A stretch of 64,000 nt of DNA from Crotalaria pallida (taxonomy: Eukaryota > Streptophyta > Magnoliopsida > Fabales > Fabaceae). How positions within the stretch are numbered: the first letter of the stretch is position 1; every line of letters starts with the position of its first letter. The stretch lies in assembly GCA_037953625.1 (NCBI GenBank), contig CM075656.1, forward strand, positions 83,905,001 through 83,969,000, written 5' to 3'. This document shows positions 50,289-58,948 of the stretch, piece after piece. The position numbers and the translations under genes are program-made. The notes under the pieces were generated by a model. That model was given only the letters and a program-made list of their open reading frames with translations. It was not told the DNA's origin and made no database searches.

Positions 50289-50579
50289 CCGTTTCACTTT
50301 AAGTGTCTTTTTAACATCAAAATTTTGTTTCGAAATAATTGTATTTTTACCAAATCTAGGCAACATTTAATATTGTTTTTCCTTATTTACCCTTACATTT
50401 AATGTTGTTTTGGTTTTGAAATTTGTAATACTAGTAATTATGCATTGACAAAATAAAAATATTAAATAGGGGTATTTTTGACAAAATACACATAAAACTT
50501 ACAATAATGATCATAATCAACACTTTCTTAATCTATGTGCAAAAGTTCAAAAAGACACTTAAAAGTGAAACGGAGGGAG
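50289..50579. mobile_element. Stowaway MITE, left end shortened
   Basis: The left CCGTTTCACTTTAAGTGTC and right GACACTTAAAAGTGAAACGG pair, and the right end continues to GGAG before TA (50580-50581). TA also precedes the left end, which lacks the CTCC bases. Confidence 0.6.
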
Positions 50580-50941
50580 TAATAGGCAAGCGTTGTTCTA
50601 AGGCTCTAGTTAATAAGTATTTTTAGAATATTTGTTAAAATTATTTTATATAAAAAAGGAAAATTTTTAATCCATATTTATTATTCTCAAAAACATAAAA
50701 AATAACATTTTCGAAACAATATCTAATAAAATGAACTCTTTAACAAATATATCTTTTTTTTTTATACCAACCGGCAACCGGTACCGAATCTGGTTTACCA
50801 GAATCGTACTCATCCGGTTCGACTCAAAAGAGTTCGCACTAAGCGGTAAGGGTCTACCAACAGGACTGCTTCATACCCAAAGCTCAAACTCAAAATCGGT
50901 TGATTAAGAGATTAAGTGAGCTGGCTTCACTTAACCAACTA

Positions 50942-50970
50942 GGAGAACAAAACTTCCGCAATAATCCATT
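50942..50970 (-). repeat. Duplicated exon 1/intron 1 junction of the fibrillin pseudogene
   Basis: GAGAACAAAACTT.CGCAATAATCCATTT here repeats 51019-51051, which spans the true exon 1 donor. The copy has CCGC where the true junction has ACGC preceded by a good donor on the minus strand, so the duplicate lacks GTAAGT. It lies about 75 bp inside the intron. Confidence 0.65.
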
Positions 50971-51428
50971 TAAATATGGCATTTAAATAACAATTAAACA
51001 GAACAATTGTGGAAAGGGAGAACAAAACTAACTTACGCAATAATCCATTTTCCGTTGAGGAAAGCGAGGGCATGAACAGGGGTTGGATTGAAAACCTCAA
51101 GCTGGTTGATGAGCTCAACAATCTCACCTCTTGTATCACTCGTAGCTTGGACTCCACCATCAGTTCCATAAAACGATTCCACCAACGCCTTCTTTACCTT
51201 CTCAACCTCCGTCTCTGCTGCACCCGAACCCTCGTTGGAAGCCGCAGCCTGAACGCAAAAAACCGCCGGTCTCGGAACATCGGCCAGGAGGAGCCTCGGT
51301 TTTTCGAAGGGTTTGGTGCAGATTGAAGAGACCGTGCCGGGGCGGCGGGGTGGGAAAATTGAAGGTGTGGGAGTGAGGGTGGAGGTGAGGGAGAGGGTGC
51401 TGCAGCGGAGTTGGTTCAGTGACGCCAT

Positions 51429-53041
51429 TGTTGAGAGAGTAGTGAAGCGACGGTTGCAATAAGTTGGAAAGTGCGCGTTAGCTGCTAGCTAGATTATTAT
51501 TGAAGACGTTGCAAAATTTAAAGAGTCTTATTTTTTCACTTTGCTGCTATCTTGTGCTTGTCTCACACGTAAAATGGGCGAGTGAGACAACGTGGTAATT
51601 GGGAATTTTAGGGGGGCTTAGGAGGCCTTTTATTATCAAGAGAGTACAAAGTACAATAGTGAGTTGGAAAACTAAAGTGTGTGAGTTTAAAGAAAGCATA
51701 AAAGCTTTATGTTTATTATTGTGTCATGCACAATATGTATAGTAATGTTATGTCCAATTTATATGTGTTCTATATATTCATAATCATCTTTTTCAAAATT
51801 TTAAATTTTTTTTTCTCTCTCGTGTCATGTTATGACCTAGTCCCGTGTGAACTTCCTTGATTTTTTTTTTTTTGGTGTTTGAGACACGAATATTTTTTAA
51901 ATTATGATAATATATAAAATACAAAAATCATTCTATTTTAAATTTGTCATTGATTTTGAAATTTAATTTTGATTTGTCACCTTTAATTTTGGAATCAAAT
52001 AATTCGCATAAATATGCTTGATTTTTTTTTGGATTAGCAAAAATAAAAAAATTGTTGATTGATTTGAAATAGTGCTTCACGTTTTGTTACCCAATATTTG
52101 ACTTTTTATTGAATTATTTAAAATAATTTTTTGTGTGCTTTTTTTTATCAAAAACTTTATTAAATAATGTTTAATAGCTCTTTTTTAAAAAAAAATTTAA
52201 TATATGTGCATTGACAGTGTAAAGTTTTTTACACGGATAATGTATCATCCATCATCCATATGCATTATTTATTTGCAAGTTAACTATTACTAACTCATCA
52301 ATGGTAGATGATATCATGACAGTATAAAAAATATTTACATTGTCAATGCATATACTATTTTCAGGAAAAAAAAAATGTTGAATATATAGCTTTATTGAAG
52401 GGATTATTTGTGAAACGTAATTGTTCCAATTTTATTAGGATTTAAATTTCATATTCATTATGTTTTTAATTAATTTAAAACTCATCCATGTGGCCATGTA
52501 ACGTGGCTTAGCCATCCTTTCAGTATTTTTTTGCGGTGTAAGTTAGTAAAAACATAACAATCATTTTTCATTTTTTTTATTACACGCAATTCATTCTTTA
52601 TTTTCTCTCTCAAAGTTCTCACAGCAGAATTCTTCTTGATTTTGCATTCTTTAAACTTCTCTCATCTTCTTCAACTAATTCTAGTTCTAGAATTCTTGTA
52701 AATATGAAATGGAGAATAGTTTTTTTAATTAGTAAATAGTTTGTGCATCGATAGTGTAAAGGTTTTTTATTCTGTTAGTACATTATTCATCACTCAATGA
52801 TGTATGATTATTGATTTCTAAATAAAAGTAATGCAAATGAACAGTAAATAATGTACCGACAATGTAAAAAACTTTAAAATATCAGTGCAGACATGTTAAA
52901 CTTTTTTTTAATTAAGAAAGAAGAAGAGAGGGAAATATTTGAAATTTGAATTATTGGTTTGCTTGATTTAAGGGCTACTTTTAGCATATTTTTATTTTTA
53001 AATTATTGCAAACAAATTTGACACGTCACATGAAGGATAGT
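51429..53041. other. Upstream region of the fibrillin pseudogene plus two related MITEs
   Basis: No exon was found. At 51505-51535 the sequence resembles the promoter of the intact copy. Two small inverted-repeat units at about 52200-52362 and 52735-52905 share GTGCAT(T/C)GA(C/T)AGTGTAAA at left and its inverse TTTACATTGTC/ACAATGTAAA at right. They look like one MITE family. Confidence 0.5.
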
Positions 53042-53051
53042 CTTCAATTTA

Positions 53052-54096
53052 GATTAAACGGTTACTTTAGTCCCTGAATTTACACAACACTTTCACTTTA
53101 GTCCTTGAAATTAACAAAATTGCTTTTAGGCCCCTGACTTTGTAAAAAGTCATTTATTTTAGTCCCTGAAATAATAAAATTGCTTTTAGGTCACTGACTT
53201 TGTAAAAAGTCATTCACTTTAGTCCCTAAAATTAACAATATTGCTTTTAGGTCCCTGATTTTGTAAAAAGTCATTCACTTTAGTCTCTGCCCCTAACCCC
53301 CATCAACGTACGTTAACAGAATGATGATGTGACTGTTTGGGGGCATTAAACCACATCAATTTTTGCACAAGAGGCCAAAATGTGGGCAAAACACAACAAA
53401 AAACTAATTTCTTTATCGTCTTTTAAATCCTAAAGCTGATGGTGAAGATGGTCCAGAGGAGTTTTTAGGTTCTTCAAAACCATGCGTGGGCATAAACACC
53501 ATTGACGATGCCTCTGTATTAGATGAGACTGGTGTAGCTGATCTTGGGACCGGTGCAGCTGATCTTGGCCTGATAGGTAGTTTAGCCCTAACACTAGATG
53601 ATGCAGCCACTTCATTTGGAGGTTCTAGTTGGGAGAAATCTTGTGATGGCTGTGTTTGTGACATATCTATCGCATCTGAATGAGGAGCAACAGCATTAGT
53701 AGCTGCAGGTGCAGGTGCAGGTGCAGGTGCAGTAGCATCATTAGCAACTACATTAGGATTAGAAGCAACATCTGCCTCTTGTGCAAAAACGATGTGGTTT
53801 AATGCCCCCAAACAGCCACATCATCATTCTGTTAACGTACGTTGATGGAGGTTAGGGGCAGGGACTAAAGCGAATGAGTTTTTACAAAGTTAAGGACCTA
53901 AATTTTTTTTTTTAATTTCAGGGACTAAAGTGAATGACTTTTTACAAAGTCGGGGACCTAAAAGCAATTTTGTTAATTTGAGGGACTAAAGTGAATGACT
54001 TTTTACAAAGTCAGGGACCTAAAAGAAATTTTGTTAATTTCAGGGACTGGAGTGAAAGTGCTGTGTAAATTCAGGGACTAAAGTGACAGTTTAGTC
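53052..54096. mobile_element. Mutator-like element with tandem-repeat arms, 10-bp target duplication
   Basis: The ends GATTAAACGGTTACTTTAGT and, inverted, GACTAAACTGTCACTTTAGT are flanked by a perfect 10-bp direct repeat CTTCAATTTA (53042-53051 and 54097-54106). Each arm of about 280 bp consists of three to four tandem units of about 60 bp containing AGTCCCTGA, TTGCTTTTAGG and TGTAAAAAGTCATTCACTTT. The interior encodes the 132-residue frame at 53413-53811. The length of 1045 bp and the absence of a catalytic domain mean it is non-autonomous. Confidence 0.85.
53413..53811 (-). CDS. Low-complexity frame inside the Mutator-like element
   Basis: A 132-residue open frame, alanine/proline/serine-rich, with an APAPAPAP run (residues about 28-35), QTQPSQDFSQLEPPNEV in the middle, and a basic tail KLPIRPRSAAPVPR..LGFKRR. 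It has no zinc finger or DDE motif. Composition and tail resemble the C-terminal tail of MuDR-type transposases, so it may be the leftover 3' part of an autonomous parent. That is inference. It is not evidence of a host gene; codon use is normal and the frame is uninterrupted. Confidence 0.4.
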   Translation of the reverse strand: MGALNHIVFAQEADVASNPNVVANDATAPAPAPAPAATNAVAPHSDAIDMSQTQPSQDFSQLEPPNEVAASSSVRAKLPIRPRSAAPVPRSATPVSSNTEASSMVFMPTHGFEEPKNSSGPSSPSALGFKRR

Positions 54097-54241
54097 CTTC
54101 AATTTATCTAACTTTTTGTTGCTGGAGTTTTTATTTCACGACGACATCTTTGCTGCAAAAGTTTCGACTCAAAAATGGTACTTCCTCTGGTTTTTCTTTT
54201 AAGTCATTTTGATGAATTTTCTTGTCTTTTAAAAAAGTTAG

Positions 54242-54815
54242 TGTCGTGTTCTTAACCGAGATCAACCTTAAAGCTATGGAAAAGCCTTGAAGAATGATCA
54301 CAGTCAAGATATTAATGTAGGACTCTTTAGGATTTCTGAAGATCCAGTTGGGATAATCAGGTTCTCCCTAGTCAGCAATGTGTGTGCTTGTGTCAACTTA
54401 GGGATGAGAAGACGTACCTTAGCCCCTATAGCATGGTGGTTCTTATAGGAGATTACCTGTGTTCTTTGGGCCGTTCCGATAAGTCTTCTGTGGAGGTGGA
54501 ACTCAAGTAGGATTTGTATAGGATATGATAAGATCATATCCTTAAACCCTGTAAGTGATAAACTTTATCCAGTGCTGTTATATCTAACCAAGAGTCGTGG
54601 GGAATCCAGTGATAGTTACGGTTTGATAAGGCTGTAAACGATAAGGATTAGATTGGAAGTCATGTGCTAGCTGAAAACCTTATCAGTACGTAACCGGTGG
54701 AAACCCAGTTCGCTCGGTATAAATATCCGATCGACGCCCTTGTATCAGTATCGAAGTAGTGGGAGTAATGAGCCCTTTGGTCGGTCGTAGCTCGGTCTAC
54801 TATAGGTCCACTACA
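54242..54815 (-). repeat. 3' LTR of the retrotransposon
   Basis: 574 bp, TG...CA ends. Adjacent internally to the polypurine tract. Near-identical to 56753-57326. Confidence 0.9.
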
Positions 54816-55813
54816 TAAGCCCCCCAAGCTCGGTTGGGTGATTTAAGCCCTGCCGAGCTTATGAGACGAACGAACCATATTCCGACCGTATTTTCAGTGA
54901 TCAAAGTAGTAATCCAAGTCTCTTTTTGCTTCGAACGGAGCTGTCGTTTGATTGACCCCGGAATGACCTTCCGTTACTCCCTGAATCTACACGTGTCTTT
55001 AACCTTATCGGGAAGCGTACCGTTATGATTTCAAACCTATCAGAGGTGCCACGTAGTCTTTTTTCCACGCGGAATGGGCTTTTTGCACCTAAGGCCCAAA
55101 CTTTTTGAGATAGTGGAGGGAAGTTAAAAGAAAACCAAAAGGCGGTTTCTCATTTCCACCGATTCTCTTTCTTCTTCGTACGTTCTCCTGAGAAATTGGA
55201 ACTCAAAAGCGAAACTGCATAAAGGCCTCCTTGCAACAGCTTCTTGCCAGGGCCTTGATTGACGCTTCCTCTGCATTTCTTATTGCCTTGCGTACCTCAG
55301 TCTTCTTTGCTTTTGATCATTCACTACTAGCAGGTAACTGAACTTTCTCCTTCAGAGCATTTCTATTTTTGCTATTTTGATGTCTTCTTCGTTCTTGCAT
55401 GTGGTTGTTGCTATTTGTTTACTGCATTTCCAAGTGTTGGATTTTACTTCTAATGCTTTATTGCTGTTCGTGCTCCATTACTGTTTCTTTGTCCCCGATT
55501 TTTGAAGAAATCGCTTTATTCGTACATTTATGGGTTTACTCACTTTTCTGGTTTTGAAAAACTTTACACATTTCTGGGTTTTTGGGTTTTCTGGGTTTTG
55601 CGAGTGTTATTTTTTCTGGGTTGAGGGGTTTACTTTCTGGGTTCAGGAAAAACCCCAAATCGTTTTGTTGTTGTTGATGTGATACCTCGCTTGCCCCTCA
55701 AACTTCTTTATCCGCTTTACCGCCTATTGAGCGATCGCTGTAGAATTTCTTAGGTTTGCTTTACGTTTTTCTGCACTTAAATTCTTAGGGTTGGTACTGG
55801 AGCGTCGTTTATC

Positions 55814-56071
55814 ATGAGTGAGGAATCTGTAAACTCTGATGTGCCAAGAACACATAAAGGAGGAAACCCAGAGGTTTATGTTAAACCGATTGCCATGCAT
55901 TTCCCTCGGACTTTAAGAGAGTTCAGGCAGGGTGTGATTCAGTATAGGATCGCCGAAAGGGTAGAACAAAGGAGGTTAAGGAGGCTTCATAGAGGTATTA
56001 GACGTTTTAATCGGTTTTGCAAAACTCTACCCAGAAAGGGAGGTGTTCCCAAACCGACCGTAAGTATTTGA
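55814..56071 (+). CDS. Basic frame in antisense gene of the retrotransposon
   Basis: An 85-residue frame starting MSEESVNSDVPRTHKGG with an arginine-rich C-terminal half (RVEQRRLRRLHRGIRRFNRF). It is followed at once by GTAAGT and, 58 bp later, TTTTCCTCAG before the next frame, which looks like a short intron. Direct joining at these sites would put the second frame out of phase, so either the splice sites differ or the frames are separate. The CT-rich stretch at 55150-55800 upstream looks like a leader. Function unknown. Confidence 0.45.
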   Translation: MSEESVNSDVPRTHKGGNPEVYVKPIAMHFPRTLREFRQGVIQYRIAERVEQRRLRRLHRGIRRFNRFCKTLPRKGGVPKPTVSI

Positions 56072-56119
56072 TCAAGTTTTTGTGGTTCTGACTCCAAGTG
56101 TGCCCCCTTTTCCTCAGGT

Positions 56120-56782
56120 ATGAAGAGAAAGTGTGTTACTAATCCCGAGTTGTACCCTCTTCCACCAGATTCAGATGAATATGACTGGGTGGACCGAGAG
56201 GTTCTTGGCACTCAATCCGAGCTTACAACACATCGATCATTAGACCAAACACGAGCCATAATTTTGCCATGTCCAGGAGACAACACAGGGAATTTGTACT
56301 CCATTACTCCAGTGGGTGAGAATGAGAGAGTCTGCACCAAGATTCCTGAGGGTAGTACAGGCTTCTATTTTTACGAAGAGGTAATCACTCGGCTTGGGAT
56401 AAGGCTGCCTTTTACTGATTTTGAGATGGGGGTTCTGAACTTCCTAAGAGTGGCCCCTACTCAGCTGCATCCGAACGCATGGGCGTTTGTGAAGGTTTTT
56501 GAACAGGTTTGCTCAGCCATGAATTGGGCTTGTAATCTTCGTATCTTTTTTCATCTTTTTGCTCCACAGTGTAATTCATTTGAGAAAGGTTCGGCTAAGA
56601 AACCCTGGGTTTCATTGAAATCTCGCCGAGGATATGCTTTATTTACCAAATATTCTGAGTCCTGGAAGGGATTCAAACCTTTTTTCTTTAAGTACAACTT
56701 TAATGGTACGGGGGTCTGCTGGTCTACCCGACCTGGGGACAGACGGCGCCAATGTCGTGTTCTTAACCGAGATCAACCTTAA
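56120..56782 (+). CDS. Putative gypsy-type transposon protein (PF04195-like), antisense frame
   Basis: A 220-residue frame, antisense to the retrotransposon. Residues about 85-150 (FYEEVITRLGIRLPFTDFEM, then VLNFLRVAPTQLHPNAWAFV and a LRIFFHLF block) match my memory of the plant 'putative gypsy type transposon' family PF04195, often found in Tat-lineage elements as an extra antisense gene. The frame runs into the right LTR, where it meets its stop, so the C-terminus is truncated by the element boundary. It is probably a deletion product of a longer parent gene. Confidence 0.6.
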   Translation: MKRKCVTNPELYPLPPDSDEYDWVDREVLGTQSELTTHRSLDQTRAIILPCPGDNTGNLYSITPVGENERVCTKIPEGSTGFYFYEEVITRLGIRLPFTDFEMGVLNFLRVAPTQLHPNAWAFVKVFEQVCSAMNWACNLRIFFHLFAPQCNSFEKGSAKKPWVSLKSRRGYALFTKYSESWKGFKPFFFKYNFNGTGVCWSTRPGDRRRQCRVLNRDQP

Positions 56783-57326
56783 AGCTATGGAAAAGCCTTG
56801 AAGAATGATCACAGTGAAGATATTAATGTAGGACTCTTTAGGATTTCTGAAGATCCAGTTGGGATAATCAGGTTCTCCCTAGTCAGCAATGTGTGTGCTT
56901 GTGTCAACTTAGGGATGAGAAGACGTACCTTAGCCCCTATAGCATGGTGGTTCTTATAGGAGATTACCTGTGTTCTTTGGGCCGTTCCGATAAGCCTTCT
57001 GTGGAGGTGGAACTCAAGTAGGATTTGTATAGGATATGATAAGATCATATCCTTAAACCTTGTAAGTGATAAACTTTATCCAATGCTGTTATATCTAACC
57101 AAGAGTCGTGGGGAATCCAGTGATAGTTACGGTTTGATAAGGCTGTAAACGATAAGGATTAGATTGGAAGTCCTGTGCTAGCTGAAAACCTTATCAGTAC
57201 GTAACCGGTGGAAACCCAGTTCGCTCGGTATAAATATCCGATCGACGCCCCTGTATCAGTATCGAAGTAGTGGGAGTAATGAGCCCTTTGGTCGGTCGTA
57301 GCTCGGTCTACTATAGGTCCACTACA
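56753..57326 (-). repeat. 5' LTR of the retrotransposon
   Basis: 574 bp, TG...CA ends. Adjacent on the minus strand to the primer-binding motif. Confidence 0.9.
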
Positions 57327-57331
57327 GTTAG

Positions 57332-57904
57332 TTAGTATTATTAGTGATATTGAAAATGTAAATATTTGATATATTTTTTTAAAAGTACCTTTATAATTAT
57401 TATTGGAAATTTAAAAAATGTTTAGTAAATATGAATGCTTATAAAAAATAATTAATGTCATTGAAGATTAGAAATAAAACTTATATTAAAAATAAAAGAA
57501 AAGTATTCAAATGAGTTTATAAATAAATAAGATCGGAGTGAGTCCCTTAAAAAAAATTGGAGAGAGTAAACATAGATCGATAATTTACTATATGCAGGAT
57601 TTATAAATTAGATATTAGCTCAATTGAGACATTTTACACAAACTTAAGTCTATAATAATTTGTCGAACAAAAAATACTTTCCTATCCTCGGATGAGAAGA
57701 TATTCAGAAATCAGAAGTTCAGAACTAGTAAAGTATATATATAACGTTATTCAAAGGTAGTTGATTGTTTTTGCTTATATGCTCATAAAGTATCACAGTA
57801 CACATCTTACAAAACTAACAATTTGCAGCACCGAGTGAACAATTTATTAAATCTTTAAATAAATAATAATAACGAGCGAGCAAGAAGCAAACTAGCTAGC
57901 TTGT
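57332..57904. other. Downstream of fibrillin gene, no exon
   Basis: The 3' flank and likely 3' untranslated region of the intact fibrillin gene. Its near-gene part (GCAAGAAGCAAACTAGCTAGC at about 57879) is duplicated downstream of the pseudogene at about 34377, so the duplication extends past the stop codon. Confidence 0.5.
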
Positions 57905-58896
57905 TTAGCTGCTGCTCAAAAGAGAGCTTCCTTCCTTGATAAGAACAAAGACGCTGCCACCATCATCCCTGGATATGCGTAGTTCTTCATCAAGGTATGT
58001 TGTGAGTAACCATGATTGAGCATGGAGCCTGGAAATTGGTATCTTCAATGGAGGCTGGCTTGAAATTGATTTCGCAACCGAATCGGCTGTGTCTTGAATA
58101 GTGATAAGTATCCCTTTGATAGGTGTTAGGTCAATATTATGACCAAGAATTTCCACTTCATCCGGTATCACCAAAGAGTCTGTCAGCTGTGGAGTGCCAA
58201 TGACACCTTCCTCAATCTTGACCTGAAAAATATTCAAAATGAGAAAATAATGTTAGCCAAATCAAGATCATAAAATCTCACTATTGCACATTATTATGAT
58301 AAGTGAATCAGTTTTCATCTACTTATAATGAACGAATAATCAATCTTTATACAAGTCAATCTTTTTTTTTTTCTAAGCTAGTTTTTGGATAAAGTTTAAT
58401 ATATTTATTCTAGGCTTAATTATGTCACAAGTCCTTGAAGTTTGAGATATTTTTGTTAGATACCCTTATTCTTTTTTTTTAATGTTTGACTCCCCGAATT
58501 TACTTCTGGATTTGTCATGTACCATTACTACATATAACATCGGAATCCTTGTCAGACGCATAAGGTTAGATTCTTTTTTTAAAAAAAAATTAAAAAACTA
58601 AAAAAATTAATATTTTTATATTTTTAGTTAAATAAAAAAAGAAAAAAAAAGATTGGAGGGAGAGGTCGTTTTCACGCGGCACCACATGACCAACCTCCTG
58701 CGTTTTACTATGATTGAATTTTGATGTTACATGTCCGCAAAATTGGTCAGAATTAGTAGCAGGGGTATATGACAAACCCACAAGTAACTTCGGGGAGTCA
58801 GACATTGAAAAAATTATAATAAGGGTATCTGACAAAAGTATCCCAAATTTCAGAAACTTGTAAATAATTAAGTCTTTATTCTAATAGAGTGATGTG

Positions 58897-58948
<52 letters not shown>

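Larger units (their letters stand above)
34402..51428 (-). pseudogene. FBN1-type fibrillin copy with a nonsense codon and giant intron
   Basis: Second copy of the plastoglobule fibrillin gene. Exon 1 is 51037-51428, exon 2 35120-35321 and exon 3 34402-34716. All splice borders and phases match the intact copy at 57905-60872, and exon 2 is two codons longer. In exon 2 the block QTIDSENFAVQNSV of the intact copy reads QTID-stop-ENFAVQNSV: TGA stands where TCT (serine) is expected. Apart from this stop the frame is open to KEGSSLLSS. The product would end near residue 165, before the rest of the lipocalin-like core. Intron 1 spans about 15.7 kb and holds CACTA, Helitron, PIF-like and Stowaway elements; intron 2 is about 400 bp. 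Alternative: a functional gene with a sequence error, since only one codon is bad. Confidence 0.85.
54242..57326 (-). mobile_element. Young non-autonomous LTR retrotransposon (Gypsy-type)
   Basis: Two 574-bp LTRs, 54242-54815 and 56753-57326, start TGTCGTGTTC and end CCACTACA. They differ at six positions by eye (about 1%). They are flanked by the 5-bp duplication GTTAG (54237-54241 and 57327-57331). Orientation is minus: next to the right LTR, read on the minus strand, is GGCGCCGTCTGTCC (about 56737-56750), the primer-binding motif common in plant Gypsy elements. A G-run (TTGGGGGGCTTA) next to the left LTR is the polypurine tract. The internal 1.94 kb has no gag, protease, reverse transcriptase or integrase. 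It instead carries plus-strand frames, antisense to the element (55814-56782). Confidence 0.9.
54178..57543. mobile_element. Possible Stowaway relic split by the LTR retrotransposon
   Basis: Left of the retrotransposon is TACTTCCTCTGGTTTTTC; right of it, after Stowaway-like interior words (GAAAATGTAAATATTTGATA and TTATTGGAAATTTAAAAAAT), is AAGATCGGAGTGAG. Joined, they would form a degenerate Stowaway of about 280 bp. The right flanking TA is absent, so this is tentative. Confidence 0.3.

Noticed and set aside
51009..51326. 105-codon plus frame opposite fibrillin exon 1
   Set aside because: Antisense shadow of the conserved plastid protein exon.
53486..53683. 65-codon plus frame in the Mutator-like element
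   Set aside because: Complement of the longer minus-strand frame at 53413-53811; no independent support.
56120..56782. Possible host gene
   Set aside because: It lies between two near-identical LTRs with a target duplication and resembles a transposon-associated family, so it belongs to the retroelement.
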